Below, piece by piece: positions 1 through 8,808 of a DNA stretch of 18,302 nt. Source of the DNA: Deltaproteobacteria bacterium (GTDB taxonomy: Bacteria; Desulfobacterota; DSM-4660; Desulfatiglandales; HGW-15); contig JAHECH010000012.1 in the NCBI GenBank assembly GCA_024641835.1, positions 1-18,302 of the forward strand, read 5' to 3'. The position numbers and the translations under genes are program-made. Every line of letters starts with the position of its first letter. The first letter of the stretch is position 1. The notes under the pieces are model-generated. The model saw only the letters and a program-made list of their open reading frames with translations, was not told where the DNA came from and ran no database searches.

Positions 1-615
1 GTAAAGGTCGAATTTTTCAACATTGAAAATGCACTGGGTCTGGATGAATTCAGCGCCAGCTGCAATCTTTTTTGCGAGTCGAGGAACCCGGATCTCGAAG
101 GGATCGGCAAAGGGATTGGCTGCTGCGCCGGTAAACATCCGCGGCGGCTTTTCGATCGGATCGCCTCCCAGGAATTTTCCCTGGTCCCTCATGTGCCGCA
201 CAGTCTGAAGGAGCTGCATGGAGTCGAGGTCGAATACGTTTTGACCTTTTGGGTTGTCGCCGAAGACTTGATGATCCCCTGAAAGGCAGAGGATGTTGAA
301 GATGTCAAAAGATGCGGCGCCGAGAATATCGCTCTGCAAGGCGATTCTGTTTCGGTCGCGGGTGACCATTTGAAGAATAGGTTCCAGGCCCATCAGCTTC
401 AGGTGAATCACAGAGGCAAGGCTGCACAAGCGCGTAACCGACGTCTGATTATCGGTGATGTTGATGCCATCCACATAGTTTTTGATCATTTCCGCCTTTT
501 TTTTGAGGTGCTGCGCATCACTCCCTCTGGGAGGCCCGCATTCCGAGGTAACGGCGAGATGGCCCGCCTTAAGAATCTTTTCAAGTTTGCTCGGTGTCTT
601 GATCTCCGCGATCAT
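1..615 (-). CDS. metF: Methylenetetrahydrofolate reductase MetF, cassette A (partial, 3' end outside window)
   Basis: This is the N-terminal 205 codons of a MetF-family TIM-barrel enzyme, which interconverts 5,10-methylene-THF and 5-methyl-THF in the methyl branch of the Wood-Ljungdahl pathway. The frame stays open to the window edge. Visible family signatures are SECGPPRG near residues 24-31, whose Glu matches the catalytic Glu28 of E. coli MetF, then TRDRNRIALQSD, LSGDHQ, whose Asp matches E. coli Asp120, and FIQTQC, whose Gln matches Gln183. The protein closely resembles the product of 12665-13600. Its ATG overlaps the metV stop as ATGA, so the two genes are probably translationally coupled. 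MetF of this type lacks an obvious NAD(P)H-binding domain and would depend on partner proteins for electrons, as the acetogen MetFV enzymes do. Confidence 0.95.
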   Translation of the reverse strand, partial: MIAEIKTPSKLEKILKAGHLAVTSECGPPRGSDAQHLKKKAEMIKNYVDGINITDNQTSVTRLCSLASVIHLKLMGLEPILQMVTRDRNRIALQSDILGAASFDIFNILCLSGDHQVFGDNPKGQNVFDLDSMQLLQTVRHMRDQGKFLGGDPIEKPPRMFTGAAANPFADPFEIRVPRLAKKIAAGAEFIQTQCIFNVEKFDLY

Positions 616-1277
616 CTCACATCCTCCCGTGTTATTCTCCGGGGGCCTCCGGCCCGCTCCGTAGACCAGTCTTTGACAGGCATCATTTCCTCGTATAGGT
701 CGAACCTTCCCAGTTCCTTGAGACGATCGATGATGAGCTGCCAGGCACAATCCACTTCCCGGCTGATTTCACACTTCCCTTTGGTGGAACCGCCGCAAGG
801 ACCGTTGAAAAGCCTCTTCGCGCATCGGGAGACGGGGCAGATGCCGGCGGTCTTGGCAAGGATACACTGCCCGCAACCCTGGCAGCGTTCAGTCCAGACG
901 CCTCTCTCCTGAGTTACACCCATAAAAGACGTATCCACTCCCGGGAATACCGGGGTGCGGGCATATTTCTCCGCCATGAACTGGACCCCCACGCCGCAGG
1001 CGAGGGAAAGCACTGCATCGTACTGATCTATCATTTTTCTCACTTCTTCGAGGTATTCATGATCACACTGGCGTTCCAGGGTCACTTCGTCAATTCTGAC
1101 ATCCTTTCCCTGGTTCATGAAATACATGCGCAGCGCCGAAGCGAGAACGGCGACCTCTTTCTTGCCACCCGCCTCACAGACTGTGACGCACTCGTTGCAA
1201 CCCACGATCAGGATTCTAGTGTAGTCCTTGAGTTCTTCAATGACCTCTTCAATCGGCTTCTTCTTCGCCACAATCAT
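612..1277 (-). CDS. metV: MetV-like Fe-S/zinc partner of methylene-THF reductase, cassette A
   Basis: This 221-aa protein belongs to the MetV family (annotated as methylene-THF reductase C-terminal domain), the partner of MetF in acetogens, and it is cytoplasmic. It is cysteine-rich: GCNECVTVC at residues 26-34 gives a C-x2-C-x3-C set, and the C-terminal half carries RCQGCGQC, ICPVSRC, GPCGGS and KCEIS, which are typical ligand motifs of the family. The start is supported by an AGAGAGG ribosome binding site about 8 nt upstream of ATG 1277. The gene lies 47 nt after mvhD and overlaps metF by ATGA. It is a full-length paralogue of 13597-14265. The family is clear; the exact metal content cannot be read from sequence. 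Confidence 0.93.
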   Translation of the reverse strand: MIVAKKKPIEEVIEELKDYTRILIVGCNECVTVCEAGGKKEVAVLASALRMYFMNQGKDVRIDEVTLERQCDHEYLEEVRKMIDQYDAVLSLACGVGVQFMAEKYARTPVFPGVDTSFMGVTQERGVWTERCQGCGQCILAKTAGICPVSRCAKRLFNGPCGGSTKGKCEISREVDCAWQLIIDRLKELGRFDLYEEMMPVKDWSTERAGGPRRITREDVR

Positions 1278-1324
1278 ATGCTGAAACCTCTCTTTCTCGA
1301 CTTTCCTCGGGATCAGCTCTCACT

Positions 1325-1756
1325 TCAGGCAGCCATCCTCTTCTTTGCAATTTTGATGGGGTTGGGCCCCAAAAGCTTGATCTTCTCCGTCATCTCCTGG
1401 GCGATCTGAACGAACCGTGGGGCTTCGCTCGATGAGAGGTTAACCATCTGCACCCTCTCTCCGCCCACGCCGATCTTTTCGAGGATCTCGCGAGCTTGTT
1501 CCACCCTTTTTCGGGCCCTCAGGTTTCCGCTGGTAAACTGGCATGCCCCCTCGAGGCACCCCACCACATAAACGCCGTCCGCTCCTTTTTCAAAAGCCCT
1601 GAGAATATGAATCAGATCAACCTTCCCAGTGCAGGGAAGAATGATGATTTTCACATTGCTCGGATACTGCAGCCGCATCGAACCTGCCAGGTCCGCAGCC
1701 GAATAACCTCAGAACTGACAACAAAAGGCGATGATAATGGGCTGGAAATTCTCCAT
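1325..1756 (-). CDS. mvhD: MvhD-family [2Fe-2S] electron-transfer subunit, selenocysteine-containing, cassette A
   Basis: This is a 143-aa MvhD/VhuD-type protein, which passes electrons to HdrA through a [2Fe-2S] centre. Translation from ATG 1756 reads M-E-N-F-Q-P and reaches C12-C13-Q-F, then an in-frame TGA at codon 16 (1709-1711), and continues unbroken as GYSAADLAGSMRLQYPS. Family members usually have C-x2-C here, so the TGA replaces the second Cys and is best read as selenocysteine. Later motifs are PCTGKVD and GCLEGAC. The real stop is TGA at 1325-1327. The start overlaps the hdrA stop (TAATG), with GAGGGAG about 7 nt upstream. Starting instead at the Met after the TGA would remove the first cluster ligands. 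A Sec-containing homologue is known in methanogens (VhuD). Confidence 0.9.
1679..1695 (-). promoter_or_regulatory. Candidate bacterial SECIS stem-loop in mvhD-A
   Basis: In the transcript, CGGACCU pairs with AGGUUCG (7 bp, one G-U) around a GGC loop. The loop begins 20 nt after the UGA at 1709-1711. A G at the start of the apical loop and this spacing fit known bacterial SECIS elements, which lie inside the coding sequence just after the Sec codon. The fold was drawn by hand and its energy was not calculated. Confidence 0.6.
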
Positions 1757-4700
1757 TACAGGACTCCCTCGAGCAAAGCATCGACTTTGCTCAATACCTG
1801 GTCATCTTCATACCAGCTGAGTTGGATGGCTTTCGCCGGACACTCGGCCGCACAAACACCGCAACCGCGACACAAGGCTTCATCGATTTCGCTCACTCCC
1901 TCCTTGTTGATTCTGGGGATAGTGTACGGGCAGACCCGGACGCAGATGAGACATGAGGCGCATTTGTCCTGGTCCACAGTCGCCGTCACCGCAGACAGGG
2001 TAATTTCCGATTGGGAGAGGAACGTAGCGGCACGGGATGCCGCAGCCATGGCCTGGGATATGGATTCTGAGATGAGTTTCGGACTGTGGGCTGTGCCGCA
2101 CACATACACGCTGTCCGTAGCCATGTCCACAGGACGCAATTTGACATGAGCCTCCATGAAGTACCCATCCTGATTCCGCGCAAGTCTGAGGATGGCGGCC
2201 AACTCCTCTGTATCGGCAGCTCTGACCCCGGCGCTCAAAGCGAGGATATCTGCAGGAACCCGCAGGTTTCTCTGGAGCACCTGATCCTTGAATGTCAGGA
2301 ATAGGCCGTCCTCGGCGACGGAAAGTTCAGGTGGCTCGTTGCGATCAAAGCGGAAGAAGTGAACTCCTTGCCTTCTCGCCTCCCGATAGTAGTATTCAAG
2401 CTCTCCATAGGTGCGGATGTCCCGATAAAGGATGTAGATTTCAGCGGCTGGATTGAGTTCCTTGATGGAGAGGGCATTTTTGACCGCCGTCTGGCAGCAG
2501 ATACGCGAGCAGTTGGCATAATCGTCGTTTCGGGAGCCGACGCACTGGATCATCACCACGTGCTTGATGTCATCCGCTCCCCGCTCATCCAGCCGCTTTC
2601 CCAGTTCAATCTGGGTCAGAACCCTCTGATCTTTGCCGTAGAGGTACTCCTGGGGCTTATACTCGTTCGCACCGGTAGCCACGATCACAGCGCCGTGATC
2701 GATTTTCCTTTCATACATGCCGGGACCCACCATGATTTCCGTGGTGAAGTTGCCCTTGAATCCGCTGAATCCCACGATGAGGGATTCAGTCAGAACCTGG
2801 ATCTTTTCATGGTGGGTAACCCGATCCATGAGTTCCAGGAGATAATCCGGGATGTTCGCTCCTTCAATGGTATGGCTCAAATCCTTCGCAATGCCGCCCA
2901 GATTGCGTTCCTTTTCCACGATCACCGCCTCAAAGCCCTGTTCAGCTAGGCCAAGGGCGGCAGTCAGGCCGGAAATGCCACCGCCGATGACGAGAGCCCG
3001 TTTGTTGATGGATATCTTCTTGGCCTTCAGCGGGCGGAGAAGCGCCGCCCTTGCCACAGCCATCCGCACAAGGTCTTTGGCTTTGTCTGTGGCCGATGCG
3101 GGATCGCTGCCGTGAACCCACGAGTCCTGGTTTCGAATGTTCGCCATCTCGAACAGGAATTTATTCAACCCGCATGCTTGCAGGGTCTCCTGAAACAGAG
3201 GCTCATGGGTTCTGGGCGAGCAGGCTGCCACAACGACTCGGTTGAGATTGTGCTCGCTGATAACGGATTTCATCCGATCCTGCGTATCCTGCGCGCAGGT
3301 AAAGAGGTTTTGCTCCACATGGACGACGTGGGGTAGGGTGGAGGCGTACTGAACGACACTGGGCACATTCACGATGCCACCGATGTTGGTTCCGCAATTG
3401 CAAACGAATACGCCGATGCGCGGCTCTGCTGATGCCACATCGATTTCTTCTGGAATCGTTCTTGTCTTTGTAGCACTCCACCGGGCAGCGCTCAGGTCCA
3501 TGCTGGCTGCGCAGCCTGCTGCGCTCGCCTCCATGATGGATTGAGGGATATCTTTTGGCCCCTGAAAAGCACCACAAACATAGATTCCTTCCCTGGAAGT
3601 GTTTACGGGCTGAAACGGCTTCGTACTGCAGAACTGTCCCTGGGAGAGGTCTAGCTCCAGCTTCCCTGCCAGATCCAGGACATCAGTCGATGTCTCCATG
3701 CCCACGGAAAGAACCACCATATCGAAAAGCTCCTCCTTGAACTCTCCTCCCTCGTTTGCATACCTGAGGAGCAAGCTTCCCGTATCTCCGGCAGGATCAA
3801 TACTATGGATCCGCGACCGGATGAAACGGACTCCCCGCTTGTCTCGTGCATCATTGTAGTATCTTTCGAAATCTTTACCATGGGTCCTCATATCCATGAA
3901 AAAGATGGTACAGTCCAGATCACCTCCGAGGTGTTCCTTTGCGATGACGGCTTCTTTAATGGCGTACATACAGCATACGGAAGAGCAGTATCCATGGTCG
4001 CATCGGTTCATGTCCCTCGATCCCACGCACTGAAGCCATGCAATCTTCCTGGGCTCCCTTTGATCCGAGGGGCGGAGAATGTGACCCATAGTAGGGCCTG
4101 TGGCGGAAAGAATCCGCTCGAACTCCATCGACGTCACGACATTGGGATGACTTACATAATTGTACGCTTCGAACCGAGACGGGTCGAATGGTTGAAAACC
4201 CGGCGCGAGGATGACGGAACCCACCTGCAATACGAGCGTCTCAGGTTTTTGCAGATGCGTTTCAAGTGTGACAGCACCCGGCCGGCAGGCTTCCACGCAC
4301 TGATAACACTCAGAGCAAATCGCGCAGGCAATGCATCTTCTGGCCTCTGCGATAGCCTGTTCCTCGGTGAAACCTCGTTGGACTTCCTCGAAATTGCTCG
4401 CTCTGATTCGCGGGTCAAGGCGGGGCATCTGTGTCCGTGGTATGCGGTCATAGCCCTCGGTTCTGATGTCTTTTACGGCCTCCCATTCTTTTTCTCTGCC
4501 CTTGCGAAGATCCTGACCTTGAATGTACCGATGAATCGAAATGGCACCCTGTTTCCCCGCCTCAATCGCCTCGATGACTGTTTTCGGGCCTGTAACAGCA
4601 TCTCCTCCCGCAAAGATGTCGGCATCATCCGTTTGAAGAGTGAGGGGATCCACATTGACCGTGCCCCAGGGTGACAGCGTGCACGCACACTCCGGGCCGA

Positions 4701-6204
4701 GGCATGCCCAGTCTGATTCCTGGCCTATGGCCGGTATCACTGCATCTAATTCGATAATGAACTCAGATCCTTCTATTGGAATGGGTCGTCGTCGACCACT
4801 TTCATCAGGATCGCCCAGTTTCATCCGGATACACTCGATTGCCGTGACATTCCCGTTGATTCCGAGGATGCGTTTAGGATTGGTCAGAGTGTGGATCTGG
4901 ATTCCCTCTTCTTCGCACTCTGTGATTTCTTCTTCGTTAGCAGGCATTTCCTCCAAGCTGCGGCGGTAAATCACAAAGGCTTGTTCCGAACCGAGCCTCA
5001 GAGCGGTGCGAACACAGTCCATGGCCACATTACCGCCGCCGATAACGGCCACACGTTTCCCAAGATGAACGGGCTTGCCAAGGTTTGCGTCCCTCAGGAG
5101 ATCGAGCCCGGGATAGACGCCACGGAGTTCTTCGCCCTCAATGCCGAGTTTCTTGCACTCTTGGGCGCCAATGCCCAGGAATATGGCCCTGTAGCCTTTT
5201 CTGCGGAGCTGTTCAGTCGTTGTGGTTCTTCCGATGTCCACACCCAGCTCAATTTGTACCCCCATGTCCCTGATGATGTGGATTTCTGCTTCGATGACTT
5301 TCCTGGGCAAACGATACTCAGGGATACCCACAGATAACATGCCACCTGGCACGGGCAACCTCTCATATATGGTTACCTGGTAGCCTTCCCTGGCAAGATA
5401 ATAGGCGCAGGAAAGACCTGCCGGCCCGGAGCCGATTACGGCAACCTTCTCCTGCTTCTTTTCTTTCACCCCTGGTTGATAGCGCGTTTCAGCGTTTAGG
5501 TCGAGGTCTGCAACAAAGCGCTTTAGGGGATTTATAGCTACCGGCTCATCTATCGTGTTCCGGGTACAGGCAGATTCACATGGGTGATGGCACACTCTTC
5601 CACAAATGGCTGGGAGAGGGTTCTCCTCTTTGATGAGTCTCAGGGCCTCGCGAAACTTTCCCTGGGCCGCCAACGCCACATATCCTTGGACGCTGATATG
5701 AGCTGGACACTTGGCTTTGCACGGTGATACCCCTTTTTTGGTGATCGCATACGCACTCGGCATAGCTTGGGCATATTTCTTATAGGCTGCTTTTCTCGTT
5801 GTAAGAGCGTGGTCATACTCACTGGGCAGGGTCACCGGGCAAACGCTTGCGCAGTCTCCGCACGCCGTGCACTTTGAGGTGTCAATGTAGCGCGGGTTTT
5901 TACGGAGTGTGACCGTGAAGTTCCCGCGGGAACCTGAGATTCGTTCAATTTCAGCAAACGTAATGATGCTGATGTTGATATGCCGGCCGACCTCGACCAG
6001 TTTGGGAGAGATGATTCACATAGCGCAATCGTTGGTAGGGAATGTCTTGTCCAACTGACTCATCACACCGCCGATGGCTGATGTCTTCTCTACCAGATGA
6101 ACAAAGTATCCGGAATCAGCAAGGTCCAGAGCAGCTTGCATACCCGCAATACCGCCCCCTACGATCATGACTGACCCAGATGCTCGATCTGCCTGCTTTG
6201 CCAT
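1756..6204 (-). CDS. hdrA: Giant HdrA/GltD-like fused iron-sulfur flavoprotein, selenocysteine-containing, cassette A
   Basis: This 1,482-aa protein resembles the HdrL-type large HdrA of sulfate reducers. In order it has an FAD fold (VGGGIAG, about residues 15-21); DCAM followed by in-frame TGA at codon 63 (6016-6018), where HdrA normally has Cys; a [4Fe-4S] motif C112/115/118/122; an inserted GltD/NfnB-like module (about 160-575) with Cys 201/205/209/213, FAD site GSGPAG near 258 and a dinucleotide site GGGNVA near 389; a cysteine cluster 624-640; a cluster motif at Cys 726-745; a second HdrA unit starting with VFVCNCG and carrying GGGISG; and two C-terminal [4Fe-4S] motifs at 1415-1425 and 1445-1455. 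ATG 6204 follows a GGGAGAAGGA ribosome binding site. It probably takes electrons between NAD(P)H, ferredoxin and MvhD/MetFV. Reading the TGA as Sec joins two otherwise separate frames exactly. Confidence 0.9.
5983..6000 (-). promoter_or_regulatory. Candidate bacterial SECIS stem-loop in hdrA-A
   Basis: In the transcript CUGGUC pairs with GGCCGG (6 bp, two of them G-U) around a six-base loop GAGGUC. The loop starts 21 nt after the UGA at 6016-6018. It contains GGUC, as in the apical loop of the E. coli fdhF SECIS. Location, spacing and loop sequence all fit a SelB-binding element. The fold was drawn by hand. Confidence 0.65.
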
Positions 6205-6224
6205 TTTCCTTCTCCCTTTATCTC

Positions 6225-7100
6225 TTACAGTTTTGCTTCGTCCAGGATCTGCGAAAGCTTATCTTCCCAGCCTACCGTGGAGATTAAAACGCCCGCCATT
6301 CCCATATCCCTGATCCCCTTGATGATTCCAGCCGCAATCTTGACACACTCTCTCACTTTATCAGGCGCCTTTTGGATATCCCTGATCATCTCAAAGGGGA
6401 TGGAGATGCCTTTGATGTTTCGGTCGATGTAGCGCGCCATGCCCGCAGATTTGAGGAGCAGCACCGTGGGTATGACAGCGATCTTGATCGCCTGCAACCG
6501 TTTGATGAATTGCTCAAACAGGCGAATATCGAAAATAGGATTGGTGACAACGTACTCCACGCCGAGGTCGATTTTTCTTCGCAGGTTTTCCAGTTCGATG
6601 GTGAGGAGCCCGCCAGGAGCGCCTGTGTCGAGGGTGGAGCCGACGCAAAAGCTCGGGCTTCCCCTCAGCTCGATGCCGGCCAAGTCTTTGCCCCCTTGGA
6701 GTTTCTGAAGCGTTTCAAGGAGTCCCATGAGGTCCAGATCATTCACCGCCCTCGCCTGTGGATGGTCTCCAAAGCGGATATCCTCGCCTTGCACAGCCAT
6801 GACATTCTTTACTCCCAACGCAGCTGCTGCGAGAATATCGGATTGAAGGGCAAGGCGATTCCTGTCCCGGCAGCAGACCTGCAAGACCGTCTCGATGCCT
6901 TCTTGCCGAAAAAACGCGCACCCTCCCAGGGAGCTTGCCTTGAGGACGGCGTTGGCCATTTCAGGAATCACGATGGCGTTCACGCGGCCTCTGACAGCTG
7001 TGGCGCTCTTGAGGAGCGGTGAGAAATCGGTTCCTTTGGGGGGCTCAAATTCTCCCAGAATGACAAATCGCCCTGATCTAATTCTGTCCTGTAGTGGCAT
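6225..7100 (-). CDS. Divergent MetF-family protein (third methylene-THF reductase homologue)
   Basis: This 291-aa protein has the MetF TIM-barrel pattern: GEFEPPKG at residues 16-23 with the catalytic-type Glu17, [12 protein letters not shown] around 77-88, and a terminal GWEDKL. It is more divergent than the two other MetF copies in the window. The position equivalent to E. coli Asp120 is Glu106 (QGEDIRFG instead of SGDHQ), and the position equivalent to Gln183 is Asn187 (VTNP instead of QTQC). It may therefore handle a different pterin or play an accessory role. A strong GGAGGT lies 7 nt before ATG 7100. The gene is 20 nt upstream of hdrA-A and has no MetV directly after it. Family membership is firm; the substrate is not. 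Confidence 0.88.
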   Translation of the reverse strand: MPLQDRIRSGRFVILGEFEPPKGTDFSPLLKSATAVRGRVNAIVIPEMANAVLKASSLGGCAFFRQEGIETVLQVCCRDRNRLALQSDILAAAALGVKNVMAVQGEDIRFGDHPQARAVNDLDLMGLLETLQKLQGGKDLAGIELRGSPSFCVGSTLDTGAPGGLLTIELENLRRKIDLGVEYVVTNPIFDIRLFEQFIKRLQAIKIAVIPTVLLLKSAGMARYIDRNIKGISIPFEMIRDIQKAPDKVRECVKIAAGIIKGIRDMGMAGVLISTVGWEDKLSQILDEAKL

Positions 7101-7193
7101 CTCCCAAACCTCCAGAATAATGGGGAACGTCCGGTGGTCACTCGGATCTTTTACTCTAAGCCGCCCATTTTGGCAACAGTTACGTCTCCCGCG

Positions 7194-8696
7194 TCAACCT
7201 TCTGTTTTCATTGCGGGCAGGATGATGGTGAAGGTCGTGCCTTTGCCTGGCACACTTTCCACACCAATACTTCCATGATAGGCCTCGACAATCCCTTTCA
7301 CCAGGGAAAGACCTAGCCCTGTGCCTGTAATATGACGGGTCTTGGGATGTTTGACTCGGTAAAATTTCTCAAATATCTTGGGAATTTCTTCCGCTGGGAT
7401 TCCGACGCCCGTGTCGCTCACCTTGATTTCGATGAACTGGTCTACGCCTTGTGCCGCAACAGTGACCTTCCCCCCGTCAGGGGAGTAGTTCATGGCATTA
7501 CTCAGGAGGTTGTTCAAAACCTCTTCGATGTTCTTGGGGTCTGCCAGGATGGGCTTTAGGTCTCCGCAGGAGTATGTAAGATCGATGTTTTGCTCCTTTG
7601 CTCGCGGTTCCATGAGAGTGACCATTTCTTCGATGATTTTTCCCACATCCACCGCCGCCTGCTGCCGGACCAGCCTGCCCGCCTCGAGTCTCGCCACATC
7701 AAGGAGATCATTGATGAGGCCCAGAAGCGCATCGATTTTATTCACGGTTTTCCTGACGAAGTCTTGCTGCTTTCCCAGCAATGGACCGGCAAGGCCTTCA
7801 AGAAGAACACTGTTGAGTTGTCTGACGGAGACGAGGGGACTCCGGAGCTCATGGGCCACCATGTTCAGGAAATCGGATTTGATCTGGTCGAGTTGTTTGA
7901 AGGCCGTCACATCTTCCAGCACTGTAACCGTTCCTGCCACGGCCCAGAAAACATTCCTGTCAGGGCCGAGAGTCGGGGTGGAAATGGCTCTCAGGATCTT
8001 GCTCCCAACATGAATTTCCTGGGAAAAGAACTCCTTTTCCGGAACTTGTCCGCTCTGAATTCGCTTCAAGGTCTCGACCAGGGTTTCGTCATGGAGAACC
8101 TGGCTCACAGGAATGGGATTGCTCAGGTCTTCTGAAATTCCGAGGTGCCGGAGCAGTGCGGGATTGTGGAGGACGATCTCCATGTTTCTGTTGGTCACCA
8201 TGAGCCCGTTGGCCATACACGTGATAATGGTTTCGAGTCTTTTCTTTTCTGTGCTGAGTTCAATGAGGTTACGGACCGTTTCCTCTTGATATTGCTTGCT
8301 CTTCTGTTCGAGATTCCTTTTCTCAATCGCTTTGTCGATGGTGAGAAGAAAGTGATCGATTTCAAAGGGCTTGGTAATGAAGTCATAGGCACCCTTTTTC
8401 ATGCACTCTACCGCAGTATCCAAGGTACCGTGTCCCGTGATGATGATCACGGGGATATCAGGATGAGAGGCCCGAATCACCCTGAGAAACTCCTCGCCCC
8501 CCATGACGGGCATTTTCAAATCGAGAAGGATAATGTCGATCAAGCTTTTTGAGAGGACATCGAGAGCTGCCTGGCCGTTTTCTGCCTCCAAAACCTGAAA
8601 ACCCCTTGCACTGAGGAGTCGCCTCGACGACTCTCTGATCATCGCCTCATCATCCACCAAAAGAATTCTTATTGCTTGAGTCATTGACTTCGCCAT
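7194..8696 (-). CDS. REC-PAS-histidine kinase hybrid, copy 2
   Basis: This is a soluble 500-aa hybrid signalling protein with no membrane segment. It has an N-terminal receiver domain (residues about 9-125; acidic pair D15-D16, phospho-acceptor D59 in LLDLKMP, conserved K109 in TKPF), a short coiled-coil linker, a PAS domain (about 155-270), a HisKA domain with H282 in MVAHELRSPL, and a HATPase domain with N396/N400, DTGVGIP from D428 and GTGLGL. All catalytic residues are present, so both phosphotransfer sites should be active. It is a full-length paralogue of the preceding gene, 112 nt away. ATG 8696 has GAGGT about 10 nt upstream; Met5 is an alternative start. Having REC before the kinase suggests that an upstream kinase controls it. 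Confidence 0.92.
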   Translation of the reverse strand: MAKSMTQAIRILLVDDEAMIRESSRRLLSARGFQVLEAENGQAALDVLSKSLIDIILLDLKMPVMGGEEFLRVIRASHPDIPVIIITGHGTLDTAVECMKKGAYDFITKPFEIDHFLLTIDKAIEKRNLEQKSKQYQEETVRNLIELSTEKKRLETIITCMANGLMVTNRNMEIVLHNPALLRHLGISEDLSNPIPVSQVLHDETLVETLKRIQSGQVPEKEFFSQEIHVGSKILRAISTPTLGPDRNVFWAVAGTVTVLEDVTAFKQLDQIKSDFLNMVAHELRSPLVSVRQLNSVLLEGLAGPLLGKQQDFVRKTVNKIDALLGLINDLLDVARLEAGRLVRQQAAVDVGKIIEEMVTLMEPRAKEQNIDLTYSCGDLKPILADPKNIEEVLNNLLSNAMNYSPDGGKVTVAAQGVDQFIEIKVSDTGVGIPAEEIPKIFEKFYRVKHPKTRHITGTGLGLSLVKGIVEAYHGSIGVESVPGKGTTFTIILPAMKTEG

Positions 8697-8808
8697 ACCA
8701 TAAAGAACCTCAGCCCCCGTTTCGCATCACGACCGGTTCTATTTTTTCGCCGTCGAAACCTGTCCTCAAAAGACGCATTCAGCCCGTTTGCAATTACCCC
8801 GCAAAGGA

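Noticed and set aside
3805..4674. A 289-codon plus-strand open frame opposite hdrA-A, and similar ones at 8788-9576 and 13070-13843.
   Set aside because: They mirror confirmed minus-strand genes and show no family motifs.
6016..6204. A separate 62-aa protein and a truncated HdrA, i.e. a pseudogene broken by a stop.
   Set aside because: The frame continues without shift, conserved HdrA residues flank the TGA on both sides, and the same kind of TGA occurs at a family Cys position in both mvhD genes.
8719..8759. Inverted repeat GTTTCG/CGAAAC in the gap between the two REC-kinase genes as a terminator or operator.
   Set aside because: The stem is only 6 bp with a 29-nt loop and has no T-run, which is easily expected by chance.
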